Assembly: GCF_051020975.1 (NCBI RefSeq)
Contig: NC_135036.1
Location: forward strand, 3,534,001-3,598,000
Direction of reading: 5' to 3'
Length of the DNA stretch: 64,000 nt
DNA from: Osmia lignaria lignaria
Lineage: Eukaryota > Arthropoda > Insecta > Hymenoptera > Megachilidae
The position numbers were made by a program, and so were the translations under genes. Within the stretch, counting starts at the first letter, position 1. Each line of letters opens with the position of its first letter. The notes under the pieces are model-generated. The model had not been told where the DNA came from. It did no database searches and saw nothing but the letters and a program-made list of their open reading frames with translations. This document shows positions 1 through 10,600 of the stretch, one piece after another.

Positions 1-49
1 GCATAGGCCGAATTGGGAGATACCAATCCCAGAAAAGACGAGGGAGAAA

Positions 50-277
50 TTGAGGAGGAGAAAGGAGAAAGCAGAGGAGTTGGCGGCGGCAAGAGAAGCG
101 CAGAGGAACGAATTGGAGAACATTGCCGTTAGGGTTCGGCAGAAGGTCGCGAGAGAGGTTGAAGAGGAGTTCCAACAGGAAGAAGACTATAGGAGGGATA
201 GATTGGAGGATTTGATGCATAGAATTGAGGGGAGGTTGTGGGGTAATAGGACGAACAAGAGTGATAATGATTTATAG
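50..277 (+). pseudogene. Coiled-coil ORF end, possible LINE ORF1
   Basis: An open frame of 75 residues that is almost entirely charged (E, R, K, Q, D) with regularly spaced hydrophobics (ELENIAVRVRQKV, DRLEDLMHRIEGRL), as expected of a coiled coil. It runs in from the window edge, so the true start is not seen. A LINE endonuclease fragment follows about 570 bases downstream on the same strand, so this could be the C-terminal part of that element's ORF1. No zinc knuckle or RRM is visible. A generic coiled-coil protein is equally possible. Confidence 0.35.
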
Positions 278-845
278 AGACTTTAAGTTACGGTGGGAAG
301 GGTGGTTTTGGGCGTTCCTAAGGGGCGAGGGTAGTATAAGGAGGTTTTACTACAAAGAATTTAGGTTAAGGATTTGTGTTGTAGGTGCGTTCTTAATGTA
401 TAAGTGTAGGTTAATGGTCGAGAGAAATTTTCCCTCTGTCAGGCATTGCAAAATTTGTCTGGGAAATGTGTGGAATTACCGACGAGACGAAAGTTTTGAG
501 AAGAAGGATAATAAGATGGATGTATGTTACTTTGTTAAACATAATGGATGTAGGATCATGAGCTTTTATGCGTTCAGCATACACCTGATTAATATGGCCT
601 GCAGAAGTAAGTTTTTTGTAATATTTGTTTTGATTTTTGTATTCGTCATTTCTGGATGGAAGAGTAAATTTTGTATGTGGTGGTGGTGTATTTTGGAGGG
701 TTATACCCCCACTATTGGAATAAAAACTTTATATAAAATTTATAGGTTTTACGAATTGTTTGTTAACCCACTCCTGGAGAAGGAGGGAAGGCGAAGAGGT
801 AAAAATATCATGCCATGGGCGGCAAGGAGTTGGAAGAGTAATGTT
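278..845. other. Spacer without recognisable gene
   Basis: The long frame here (225-881, plus) has no recognisable domain and a biased hydrophobic composition. I treat the stretch as non-coding spacer or 5' leader of the LINE endonuclease fragment that follows. Confidence 0.4.
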
Positions 846-849
846 TTCT

Positions 850-1155
850 TTAAAAATGGCGTCGAACCTGGATTTCGGTAAGTCTTGTATAGGAGTCTGG
901 AATGCGAGAAGCGTTAGGGGTAAGATCGCAGAACTGAAGGAATATATACAAGGTTTTAGTATTTTTGGTATTACAGAAACTTGGTTAACGAAAAATGATA
1001 GGATGGTTATACCAGAATATAACGTTATTAGAAAAGAAGTTCGGGAAGGTAAAAAAGGGGGAGGGTTAGCTTTAATAGTTGAAGACGATATTGAGTATAG
1101 TATTAGAAAGGATGTTGTGTGGAAAGGGGAGGGAAGAGAGAGAGCACTACAATAA
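850..1155 (+). pseudogene. Non-LTR retrotransposon endonuclease fragment
   Basis: The frame contains GVWNARSVRGKIAELKEYI and FGITETWLTKNDRMVIPEY, the signature start of the apurinic-type endonuclease of LINE ORF2: an N-terminal W-N-x-R-S block, then the catalytic Glu in I-T-E-T-W. About 100 residues remain and the frame stops just before the Tc1-like gene at 1166. Reverse transcriptase and the rest of the endonuclease are absent. In intact LINEs this domain nicks target DNA to prime reverse transcription. The clade cannot be decided from this piece. Confidence 0.75.
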
Positions 1156-1165
1156 GGTCGTAACA

Positions 1166-1912
1166 ATGCCTTTCTTGAGTCAAATTAGAGTTGCACAAAT
1201 TATTGCTCTTGGAAGAAGGTTTGAGCCAAAGTAATGTGGCCAGACGAGTGGATGTTCATCGGTCCTCCATTTCCCGAATTTGGACTCGTTACCAAGAGTC
1301 TGGCAATTTTTGTCGAAGAAGAGAACAAGGACGAAGACGAATAACAACAGCTCGAGAAGATCGTCTCATCGTCAACGAAGTGACACGAAATCTATCAAGA
1401 TCTGCGCGACAAATTGCAGCTGAAGCTCTCCCGCATAGACAAATCAGTGCACAATCAGGAGACGTTTGCACGAAAGAAACTTAAGATCGCGTGCTCGTGC
1501 ACAAATGCCAATGTTAACCTTGTGTCACAGACGTGCTCGTTTACAGTACGCACACAATCATTTGAGCTGGACCGTGAGACAGTGGAATAACGTGTTATTC
1601 ACTGATGAATCACGATTTTGTTTATTCAATTCCGATAGAAGAATTCGTGTTTGGCGCCGTAATGGACATCGTTTTGACCGGAATTGTGTTGAGCATTTGG
1701 CGGTGGTTCCATTATGGTATGGGGTGAAAATCGGTGCACGGACGTACGAATCTGGTTACCTTACCACTACCTGGAGTAACAGCGCAACGCTATGTGGAGG
1801 AAATTTTAAGTGTTCACGTCATTCCAATGCATCGCGAAATGGGGTGTAATTTCGTCTTAATGCATGATAATGCTCGTCCACATACTGCAAGATGTGTCCG
1901 CGACTTATAGAG
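1166..1912 (+). pseudogene. Tc1-like transposase, decayed
   Basis: From the ATG at 1166 the protein starts MPFLSQIRVAQIIAL; after a frameshift near 1205 it continues with a helix-turn-helix (LEEGLSQSNVARRVDVHRSS). A second shift near 1450 leads to the catalytic domain with LFTDESRFCLF (first Asp), several shifts follow between 1700 and 1850, and MHDNARPHTARCVRDL (second Asp) lies at 1861-1908 before a stop. The third catalytic residue is missing because the copy is truncated. This is a Tc1/mariner-superfamily cut-and-paste transposase that cannot be functional. Confidence 0.85.
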
Positions 1913-2217
1913 TGCACCCACGCGATTGCGGGTCACTATACTAATACTGTAAAAATATAAACGTGGTCATTTGATAATTTCTATTTTAAAAAAATATTTT
2001 TAAACTTTCCGAAATTTTTAAAAATCCATTTTGCAATGAAAAATTCTGAAAAAATTCAAAAACACGTAGGTCATGGAGCAGAACATCCCTGATTTTTTTC
2101 AAAATTTTTCATGAAATTCAACAAAAGGTATAAAGCTTAAACTGTAAATTGCGTTTCGCCCTGTAACTACCCTTCAAATAAGGGTAGGGGCTCCATGCTT
2201 GGCACAAATCATTTTCT
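1913..2217. other. AT-rich sequence, nothing recognised
   Basis: Runs of A and T, with no open frame of note and no terminal repeat that I can pair with the Tc1 gene before it. Confidence 0.4.
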
Positions 2218-2299
2218 TTGACCGGTCTATTAATTGATATGTTCATTGATCAATTTGGTCTAAAGGCACATTTCACCCCCTTATCCGGCTATACCCTTT

Positions 2300-2395
2300 A
2301 CGCTCATATTGAAAATTCTAAACAAATTGTTTGGCAAAATCGAGCACCCTCTTCGACTGGATACTGTCGCTCTATAAAATTTAGGGTGTACTTCC
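2300..2395 (+). pseudogene. Transib transposase shard
   Basis: The frame reads SKQIVWQNRAPSSTGYCRSI, which lines up with DKQIIWKNPSPGSTRFYRPI in the Transib copy near 35070 and NKIVIWKNPRPSSPRFCRPI in the copy near 48240. Only about 30 residues between the first and second catalytic Asp are recognisable; the flanks are not. A third, independent lineage of the same superfamily. Confidence 0.55.
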
Positions 2396-2694
2396 GTTTA
2401 CGGACACGCTCCGATCTGGACCATATTTGGTATATAGTCTAAGGAGATCAAGACGAATCGAATGCGCATATTTTTGACGTGCGGAAACTTTCGGTTCCGG
2501 AGATAGAGAAATCTCTGAATTCTAGGGTTTTCCCCCCGATTCTGGTGTTTGAGGACGTCGTCTCAGCATTTTCTGAGTACCGTACTAGCAACCCTGCTCC
2601 GAACGGTAAATCTTTATTGTGGTGCTGTTTAGGATACATTATTAGAACATTATTGTTAACCATCGTATTAGAGTGTCATTTTTGGACCGGATGA
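2396..2694. other. Unassigned sequence with short open frames
   Basis: An open frame from 2479 (RKLSVPEIEKSLNSRVFPPI) runs 71 codons to the start of the Merlin piece. I do not recognise it and see no repeat linking it to the rest of the window. Confidence 0.3.
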
Positions 2695-3271
2695 ATGGAC
2701 ATTCCTTCGCCCAAGGATCTCACTGGCACCTGGAGCCAAGCCCGCTTCTTCCGTGAAGCGAATTTGGATGACACCCAGAAATGCCTTTTGTGGTGCATGG
2801 AAGTTGGAATCTTGCGTAACAGCTACACCTGCCGAGGACACCGGAAACCATGCGTTTTGTGCGAAAAGCACTCGGGACTAGCTTGGTATTGCCTCAAGTG
2901 CCGGGACAAAGGATGGCGCACTGTAACCAAAGGATCCATCCTTGAGGACGCTAGACTCTCACCTGGAAAAGTCTTGATGCGCGCCCACTGCTACGCCAAC
3001 CTGGACCTTTGGGAGGACGCAAGGAAAGCCTGCATGTTCGGATCGGAATCGGATGCATCAGGATTACAAACTGTGGCCCACTAGTTCGGAATCTTCCAGG
3101 ACAAGATCCTAGACAACGCATCCGATCTGGAGCAGGCTGACGGCAAGATAGGAGGCCCAGGAAAAATTGTCCAGGTGGATGAGGCTCAAATTGGCAGGTG
3201 CAAATACAATCGAGGCCGGAGAAACGAGAATGAGGACACCTGGGTCATCGAGATGATCGATAAAGATGGTA
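2695..3271 (+). pseudogene. Merlin (IS1016/ISXO2-like) transposase, 5' part
   Basis: The protein begins MDIPSPKDLTGTW, has an N-terminal Cys-rich zinc ribbon (CVLC about residue 58, CLKC about 68) and reaches the start of the DDE domain, KIGGPGKIVQVDEAQIG with KYNRGRRNE, which is diagnostic of ISXO2/Merlin transposases. One in-frame stop lies at about 3082. The reading is broken at 3271 by LTR family A, and the gene resumes at 17292 (NLRMEICEKKDAKTLIPII), more than 14 kb away. The copies of ATGG at 3268-3271 and 17288-17291 fit a target-site duplication of the interrupting element. Confidence 0.8.
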
Positions 3272-3303
3272 TCACGTCCGGAAAAATGTTACGAATTTGT
3301 CCG

Positions 3304-3364
3304 CCTCACGTTCCCTTATCAAGCCTTCGGGTTGTAGAAATCTCCTCATGTAAGGGGCGTGAGG
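3304..3364 (+). other. Three-way-junction module M1, copy 1
   Basis: Outer arms CCTCACG...CCCTTA and TAAGGG...CGTGAGG pair. Between them lie a hairpin capped by TTCG (CC-TTCG-GG inside CAAG...TTG) and a second small hairpin around AAATCTCCTC, which is weaker than in other copies. It has the same architecture as the other modules of LTR A. Confidence 0.6.
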
Positions 3365-3408
3365 AGGGCGTATTACTGCTTCATTTTTCTTTTATTTTTC
3401 CTTGACTT

Positions 3409-3466
3409 TGTGCTTTCCCATCAAGCCTTCGGGTTGTAAGAGACTTCTTCATGTGGGAATTGCACA
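3409..3466 (+). other. Three-way-junction module M2, copy 1
   Basis: Outer arms TGTGC-TTTCCCA and TGGGAAT-TGCACA pair. The inside repeats the M1 core: CAAGCCTTCGGGTTG, then AAGAGACTTCTTC as the second hairpin. The outer-stem sequence differs from M1 although the core is nearly the same. Confidence 0.6.
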
Positions 3467-3658
3467 GGGAAGAGTTTGAGTTTATAATTATTCTACTTTT
3501 GTCTTTTCTATCCTTTCATTCTTCTCATACTTCTCAATTCTTTTCTTCAGTTAATACCCCTCCTTGAAACTATCGTCGTGCTCAACTGCGTAGTAACAGA
3601 AACTCGAGATAGAAAAACTCGGTTCGACCGAGGAGAGGTATCATAAACAGCGTTCGCT

Positions 3659-3710
3659 GCGCGGTTAGCCAGTGCTTCGCATTGTAGGGGTCTCCTCAAG
3701 CTAACTGCGC
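3659..3710 (+). other. Three-way-junction module M3, copy 1
   Basis: Outer arms GCGCGGTTAG and CTAACTGCGC pair with one G-T wobble where copy 2 has A-T. Hairpin 1 is AGTGC-TTC-GCATT and hairpin 2 is GGGGTCTCCTC. A plain hairpin CTCGGT-TCG-ACCGAG precedes it at 3619-3633. Confidence 0.65.
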
Positions 3711-5048
3711 AAAAGCGTAAAGATTAATTTATTTCTGAAATTATAACCGATACTCTCCTCTTTTTTTTCACGCGTGGGCGCTAGTCGGTCCCTAAACCGA
3801 TCGTGTGCATGAATTGAATGCTGGAATGAGAACGCGAGATAATCTAGCGTGTTGAATATTTGTATGAACGCGAGAGCGAGGAATGAGAGCCCTTGCAAGC
3901 AAACGTTAGCAAGCGTTCGAGGACTGTTTAAAGGCGAAGGGTCGTGCGGGGCAATAAAAGTCTTTGTATCGAATTCCGAGAATTTGCCTGAAACCGAAAA
4001 CCTAACGGTAATTTTCGAATGGCGAGAACGTTCTCGAACCAACTACGTCGCAAATGTAATGACGAATATTCAATTTAATAAGGAAAAACTGAAGTTATTG
4101 TAAATTGCAATCGAACACCGAATGCCTTACAACGAGCGTACCAGCGCAATTCGTGTTGCGAACTGAAACCTACGAACAAATAATTATGGTCAAATGTTGA
4201 AGCCAATTGTTAAGCCGATTGTTAAAGAAAGAACTTCGTGATCGCCAACCGTTATTCATTCTTGGAAATCCAACGATTACTCTTAATTAACCGCATTTTT
4301 ATTGCTCAACAAGACTGAGTTAGACTGTTAATAGATATTTGCATTGTTTTAGCTAATATACGAAATAATCGAAAAGCATGGAATATTCCAGAAGTTCTAC
4401 GGCGTAGAAACACCGAAAAGCCGTTAGACAGAGATGGAACACCAAGAGAGAGAGAAAGCATGATCTAGAGGAATTTAGCTGGCACGCGCTTTCAACCAAT
4501 AGCGACGCACGCGACGCTGTCGTCACGCGCTATGATTTGCCGAAATGTCCCCACGCAGGACATCGTCCTCGCGACGGGCCCTTCCAGCTAGGATCGCGAT
4601 CGATTTTGATCACTCTTCGTCGAACAATCGAGTAAGTCGTGACGGGAGCCCGTGCGTCAAGAGATAGAGTTGTCGATTGTACTTCGTGTAATTTAGCTGC
4701 GCGGCAAGTCCTACGTATTAGGTAGAGTGTCGCGAGGGTGAAATTCCGGATACGCGGCAAAGACTCAGAGACGCGCACGTTAAACTCATTTCATACTATT
4801 AAAATTCTATCTTTTCTTTTTCTTTTAAATCGTAGATCGCGTATTTTCCGTATCAAATTCAATCGCGTTTATTATTTTATATTTTCCAAAAATTGTAATT
4901 GTCTTATGATACGTCTTGTTTAATTTTTCATTTGCAATAAACGACACCAGCTCCTCATTTTTCTTGGTGTTCCAAATTCAACAGCGATTTTCTTTTTACT
5001 GTTAAACTAATGATTGTAGTGCATTTTTTCAACATGTGTTTTACTTGT

Positions 5049-6120
5049 AGGCGAAATGGAGACAGAGATTGGCCATCTGCGAATGCCGGTAAAGCAAGGC
5101 CATGACACGGCGGAAATGGTGTTATTTTTTGATACGCTATTTGATTCTGTTAATGGGCATTCAGTCAAGCCCGAAACAGAGCTCCGCACTGCAGTGACAA
5201 CAAAGTCCAATCATTGCGAATTTTGGAACAGTGCAATAAAGAAGCTGTCAGAAATGCGCTTCGTCAGTACCACTAATCACTGCCCTGTACATACAACCCC
5301 AGTAATCAAACATTGGCAAACAACAATTGGAGGGTTTCAAACCCTATGGCAAATGTTACAAACATTAGGATTCAAGTACTTCAAGCCCAGATATTTAAAT
5401 CAAGATCCGTTAGAAAATTTTTATATTTTGATACGGAGTTTAAATTACAGATACACAAATCCAACAGCTACACATTTCAAAAGCAATTTCAAAACATTAC
5501 TGATGAATAATTTAACTTCGAAAAATAGTTTCGGAAACTGCGAAACTATTTGTGATGGGAATTTACTATTCACTCTACAAACATTAAATACTGCCACTCC
5601 GCACCATAATCAGGAATATCCTATTCACAATATATTACACCAGACCACAGCTAAGTTATTTCCAGTTTTAGACAATAGAGAGAGTTTTTTAAGCAAAACA
5701 AATTATAAAGTTCTAAGACACAAATCAATTAGAATGTGCGCTGATTGCTGTGCAGCATTATCCGAGCATAATAGCAGCGTTCAAGAAAACTTCCAAAAAA
5801 CGTACAAGATCCTCTTGCAACATTTGCCAAACATTTGTAACACGCAGAATTTAAAAATGCAATTGAAAACCGTTTTGCTTATGAATATTAATTATAACTT
5901 TCATTGCACCCAACACGGCAATATTTTAACTGATATATATTTGAACGAATTAATTACTACCGTCATAACGGCGTGGTGCAAGTTTATTAATACTTTACTA
6001 AATAGAAAGCGAACTATAAATAAAAATAGCCACGTGATCTACACACAAGCAATAAAAAAAGGCGAAAAAAATGTATTACGTACTAATAGAACATTAAATT
6101 TCATTTTAAATATATTATAA
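5049..6120 (+). pseudogene. P-element-type transposase, C-terminal exon
   Basis: An uninterrupted frame of about 354 residues from METEIGHLRM to a stop at 6118. The block TIGGFQTLWQMLQTLG followed by RYLNQDPLENFYILIRSL is the conserved C-terminal region of P-element/THAP9 transposases, and CADCCAALSEHNSS lies near residue 230. The sequence TTTTACTTGTAG just before the frame looks like a splice acceptor (AG at 5049-5050), so this would be a last exon. Upstream exons with the THAP DNA-binding domain and most of the catalytic core are absent, lost or replaced by LTR A. The frame is open but cannot encode a complete transposase. Confidence 0.75.
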
Positions 6121-6167
6121 TTTTCATACCATTTCAGATTTAATAATTTATTTTCCTATCCCTGCAG

Positions 6168-6247
6168 GTGGCTGCTTCAAATCAGAGATTTATGATTTAA
6201 AGATAAGAAATCAGCTAAATCATAAATCTCTGATTTTTAGCAGTCAC
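6168..6247. repeat. Imperfect 80-base palindrome
   Basis: Arms GTGGCTGCTTCAAATCAGAG... and its inverse ...CTCTGATTTTTAGCAGTCAC pair over about 32 bases with four mismatches around a 16-base loop. It lies 48 bases after the P-element stop. It could be a fold-back remnant or the end of that element. Confidence 0.7.
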
Positions 6248-6405
6248 TTTAGGACTATCCTAAATTTAGTATTCTATATATATACATATATATATCAGTC
6301 CGAGAAGTACTATATATATCACAGACATATATAGTATACTTATATATATATGTCTACTTTTAGTACACTCGCGACGGATGGTTAGTAGATGGCGCTACAG
6401 TCAAT
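6248..6405. repeat. TA-rich simple repeat
   Basis: TATATACATATATATATC-type repeats, partly self-complementary (CTATATATAT and GACATATATAGTATAC). No gene. Confidence 0.6.
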
Positions 6406-6726
6406 GTTAGACTTCTTGTAGAGGGGAGTTTCCGACTCCTGATGTATGCTTTGCGCGTAGAGGGCAAACGGGACACGAAAAAAGTGAAGGGCGTCAAAAG
6501 TAACGTAGTTAGGAAAACTATTTCCTTCGATGATTATATACGTTACTTGTATGATCGTTTAGAAGTGCATCGTGAACAGAGGTGTATTCGTTCAAAATTG
6601 CACAATGTATATTCTATATGTGAAGAAAAGAAGGTGCTTAGTCCTTACGATGATAAACGATTCATAATTCCACAATCCACAAGAACGTTGCCTTGGGGAC
6701 ATTATAAAATAAATAATTATTCCTAA
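6406..6726 (+). pseudogene. Protein-primed DNA polymerase B-like C-terminus (Polinton-like)
   Basis: The frame reads MYALRVEGKRDTKKVKGVKS, then TFDDY-like ISFDDYIRYLYDR, and ends SPYDDKRFIIPQSTRTLPWG with HYKI. From memory of arthropod sequences this is the C-terminal tail of type-B DNA polymerases carried by Maverick/Polinton-like elements. The frame is open upstream to at least VEGSFRLLM, but the polymerase catalytic motifs are absent. A capsid-like frame lies on the opposite strand 1 kb away, which suits a Polinton remnant. The family assignment rests on recognition, not on a search. Confidence 0.5.
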
Positions 6727-7676
6727 AAACATAATTTATTCTTCGCTCCACGAGTAAAATATTATTAATTTCCAAGTATCTTTATAAGCCTGTAGGGTTT
6801 CGAGCTCATGCAAACCTTGCAATTTCATGAGAGAGAGACCGGAGTTCTTACTCATCTCAGGTCTTAGAGTTTGGAGGGAGATGTTTTCTCAACTAACTCG
6901 CACGTGATCATCGCCCTTGTACTTGGCTGGAGCTGCAATCTTTATGTTAGAATATACGGACGATAAGAGTTTGTCCGCGTGTTCCGGTGTTACGTCGACG
7001 GGACACATTCTAATCGTACGATGCCTTCTATTGTTATAATCTGAGACCAGCGTCGGTAAGACGGTTGTCCACGTTGAAAAATTGTCGATGTAGAACTAAT
7101 CGTCACTATGCTCCTGGCAAACCTGGTGAGGGCTTGGTGGTATATAAACTGGTCGGTTGGGTGTTGCGATTACTTTAAAAGAAACTTTGTCGTTTAATAA
7201 TATGGATCTATTACTATTCAAGGAAGACGTATTCCGATCTTGGATGAGTAGTCCTGACATCATTCTTTTTTCTTTTTTTGTTTTTGATTTATTATTCTGT
7301 TTTCTTGTGATGCCCTTTTTCAGCGTGAAGATGGTACTCACGTGGTTTACACGGGGTACGTTAATGTCGCATACCGGAAGGCCGTCCGGTGGTACCGAGC
7401 CTATTTTCGGCGTACCCTACGGGAACTATGGGAGTGGGACGAGGATAATATCTTGGACCTTGCGCCTCTATTTCGAGAGGAGAGTTAAATTGTTTTCTTT
7501 TTAAGGAACAAAACTTGTATAAAAATAAATCATATATATTTTCTTCTTCTATGTGGTGCGTGTTTTTATTTTTATTTTTATTTTTTTCTTAAGCCTTCTG
7601 ATCCCGTTCTTTAGTTTTAGTAGTACAGGATTGATAGTAAACGTTGTTCCGTTTTGTTGTGCTTCTGGTAACTCTG
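6727..7676 (-). other. Decayed Polinton-like stretch
   Basis: No firm gene. A minus-strand frame at 7341-7096 (MMSGLLIQDRNTSSLNSNRS) may belong to the same remnant as the genes on either side, but I cannot name it. Long plus-strand frames here are mostly F and S from T-rich sequence. Confidence 0.3.
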
Positions 7677-8162
7677 CTATCTGTAGATCTGAGGGCCACG
7701 TTGTTGGGGTGGCGGTCGATCGGTTCTGCATCTCGATGTCTTCTGGCGTGAACTGGCGACGCTTGGGTTGGTTGTCATTTCTGGCTCGTTTTTTGTAGTT
7801 GATCTTGTCGTTGTCAACGATACTCGATTTTTTATCATAGTTGTTATTCCAACGTTTTTACAACGATCAATCTCCACGCCGTTTAATTCATATCGAATTT
7901 CATCAAACATAAATGCTGCGCAATTCATTTCTAGTCCAACTGAAGTTCCTGCAACATTGTCATCGTTGAGAATGAGTTTTCCTTCGACGTAAAGGTAACT
8001 CTCACTAGGAAACGTGTACAAATCTTGTTGTTGAATGGGAATTCGTATTTCATCATTGTTTCCGAACGTTGTGTTGACGTATGGGCTGTAACTATGTAAT
8101 TCGATCTTTGTAATTCGATCGTCAGAAATCGGTAAACTGGCAATGTTCAATTGATCCATCAT
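7677..8162 (-). pseudogene. Capsid-like protein, N-terminal part (Polinton-like remnant)
   Basis: Starts MMDQLNIASLPISDDRITKI and contains SYSPYVNTTFGNNDEIRIPI and SYLYVEGKLILNDDN, then MFDEIRYELNGVEIDRCKNV. I recall this as a multi-copy arthropod family that looks like a double-jelly-roll structural protein of Polinton-like elements; the capsid role is inference. Only the first 110 residues or so are family-like. After KNRVS the sequence turns into low-complexity T/S/R, so the rest is lost to a frameshift or junction. Its start overlaps the end of the next upstream minus-strand frame. Confidence 0.45.
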
Positions 8163-8340
8163 TTTCGTTTCTTAATCACAAAACCCAACGATTGCAGAAA
8201 TTGCGCGTTTTTGTCGCTCAAATCTTGCGATGTGTTCAGTTTGGAGATAATGTCCTTACTAAATGATTGTAAAAAGTCATCACCGTTTAATACATGATTA
8301 TCATTCCTACAACCGTGGTAATTGCTGCTGCAAGTACAAT
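8159..8340 (-). pseudogene. 3' end of the frame upstream of the capsid-like gene
   Basis: Minus-strand residues FLQSFSKDIISKLNTSQDLS...LGFVIKKRK end at a stop that overlaps the ATG of the capsid-like gene, a tight arrangement typical of viral-type gene blocks. The 5' part is cut by the BEL/Pao fragment at about 8340. Function unknown. Confidence 0.35.
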
Positions 8341-8346
8341 TTGTAC

Positions 8347-10600
8347 TTCGCAACGCAGCAAGTAAGAATTCTGGTCGATTCAGGCTCTGAAGTCTCTCTC
8401 ATTTCAGAGTCTTTAGTAAATCAGCTTAGACTCAGACGACAACGCTCCTCATTGGATGTCCATGGAGTTGGTGGAGCAAGGACCTCGCAGACCAGTGGAG
8501 TGGTCAATATTACCCTCCATTCAAACTACAGACCACTCTCAGTCACCATTCAAGCACACGTGCTTGCGAAGGTGACCACTTGCTTACCATCGGACCCGCC
8601 AGCTCGTCCAACGCTGCCATTGCATCTGAAGAAATTGAATCTAGCTGATCCTCAATTTCTCAAATCCAGACCAGTGGACATCATTCTCGGAGCGGACGCA
8701 TACGGGCAAGTCATCAAGCCAAACATTATTCGGCACGTTTCAACACCGTTGATCGCTCAACTTTCGATCTTCGGTTGGCTCATAATCGGGCCCCTCGAGG
8801 GCATTCAGACAATTCGCAGGACTTCTCATCAGGTGACAGTCAATAACACTGATCGCCAACTGAGTGAGTTACTCAGCCGCTTCTGGACGCAGGAAGAGCC
8901 ACCGCAGGACACGGCACCCTTGCTCACACCAGAGGAGCAAGAGTGCGAAGATCATTTCAAGACCACGCTTTCAAGAGACTCTGCAGGAAGATACATCGTG
9001 CGATTGTCGCTCAAACTGCACCCTCGAGCACTTGGCAATTCTTATCAGACGGCGCACAATTGTCTTCAGAGGACCCTCAGACGACTCAGCAAGGACGCTC
9101 AGTACAATCAGCTGTACACCAAGTTCATGCTCGAGTATGAGCAGCTTGGTCATATGGTAAGACTGAACAACGACTCAATAACTAGTCCGTTTCAGTACTT
9201 TCTTCCACATCATGGCGTTCTGAAGTTGGGCAGCACGACCACCGCATTGCGTGTGGTTTTCAACGGCTTCAGTCCATCTTCTTCAGGATACTCGCTGAAT
9301 GATCTTCTACGTACTGGTCCAAATCTGATGCTGCATATCACAGATCTACTCATCTGGATACGCAGATACAAACATCTGTTTGCAACCGACGTCACGAAGA
9401 TGTACCGACAAATCAAGGTGCATCCGGATGACTGGAGCTTGCAGCAGATACTCTGGCTTGATGACACGCAGAAGGAAACGCAGTACCAGCTGACCACGGT
9501 CACGTACGGGACGAAAGCTGCGCCGTACCTGGCTGTGCGAACTCTCTTGCAACTCGCTGACGACGATGGGTCGAAATATCCCCTTGCCGTGGAACCCATC
9601 AAAAATGGCAGGTATGTCGATGACATTTTTGGTGGCGCAGATACCGCAGAACATCTACAGGACGTTGCAAATCAGCTGACTCAGTTGTGTCAAGCGGGTG
9701 GATTTCCACTCGCAAAATGGCATTCCACGAGCAAATCGTTGCTAGAAGACCTCGCACCAGAACAGAACAACGCAGCAATCTCATTCGACGACTGCGCAAC
9801 CAAGATTCTCGGAATTAAATGGATTCCACATCAGGACACGTTCAACTTTTCGACCATATCAGCTACTCAACGCACGCAGTTCACGAAACGCCTCGTCCTC
9901 TCAGAAGTAGCGCAACTCTTTGATCCACTCGGTTTTGTTGCGCCTGTAATTATCAGGGCCAAAATTCTTATTCAAGAGCTTTGGTTACAGGAACTCAGTT
10001 GGGACGACATCCTGCCGCTTCATATTACTCAATGATGGTTACGCATCAGGGAAGATCTAACCAGCTTGGCCAAGCTTTCCATCCCACGATGGTTAAACAC
10101 CACGACCACGTCTACAGTTGAACTTCATGGCTTCGCTGATGCATCAGTCCTCGCAATGGCAGGCCGTCGTCTACCTCGTCGTACACGCACCGTACACGGG
10201 TACCCAAGTTTCGCTTGTCTGCTCGAAAACGCGGGTGACACCACTCAAACGTCTGACCATCCCGAGGTTGGAACTCACAGCAGCGCTGCTCCTTTCAAAA
10301 CTGATGCGGCATGTTCACGCTACTTTGAACATGACCGTCACTCAGACATTTTTGTGGACGGACTCAGAAGTCACTCTTGCATGGATCAAGACGCACCCCT
10401 CCAAATGGAAGGATTACGTACGCAACAGGGTAATCCAGATCCAGGAGATTACGCAGAACTTTCACTGGAGGCATGTACCCGGATCATCGAATCCAGCTGA
10501 CTGCGCGTCAAGAAGCATGACGACAGATCAGCTTCAACAGCACTCGCTTTGGTGGACGGGACCACCGTGGCTCACGCAATCTCAGAACGCATGGCCCTAG
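8347..10600 (+). pseudogene. BEL/Pao protease-RT-RNase H
   Basis: An aspartic protease with ILVDSGSEVSLI (active Asp near 8377) is followed by the DUF1758-type linker (VDIILGADAYGQVI). The RT domain carries HLFATDVTKMYRQI (first catalytic Asp near 9388) and GRYVDDIFGGA (YVDD near 9613). RNase H follows with VELHGFADAS and LTAALLLSKL. Breaks: a TGA at 10033-10035, a +1 shift near 10150 within FADAS, and a TAG at 10598-10600. The family is fixed by YVDD together with the DSGSE protease and the later integrase. Damage is light, so the copy is not very old. Confidence 0.92.

Larger units (their letters stand above)
3272..4995 (+). mobile_element. LTR family A, copy 1, left part
   Basis: Begins TATCACGTCCGG, a one-base variant of the family start TGTYACGTC, directly after ATGG inside the Merlin gene. 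It matches copy 2 (21463 onward) and copy 3 (22259 onward) over most of its length, including hairpin modules, the AATAAA near 3951 and the block ending TTGGTGTTCC at about 4970. It is non-coding. It stops where a P-element fragment begins. Related sequence resumes near 12300, and the family's end motif GCAACGTAACA is at 17277-17287, so the copy appears to be split by nested insertions. Confidence 0.75.

Noticed and set aside
225..881. 218-residue membrane-like protein
   Set aside because: Hydrophobic bias from T-rich DNA; lies between LINE parts and has no homologous feature.
8864..9654. Several 60-140-residue frames on both strands
   Set aside because: Out-of-frame shadows of the BEL/Pao RT.
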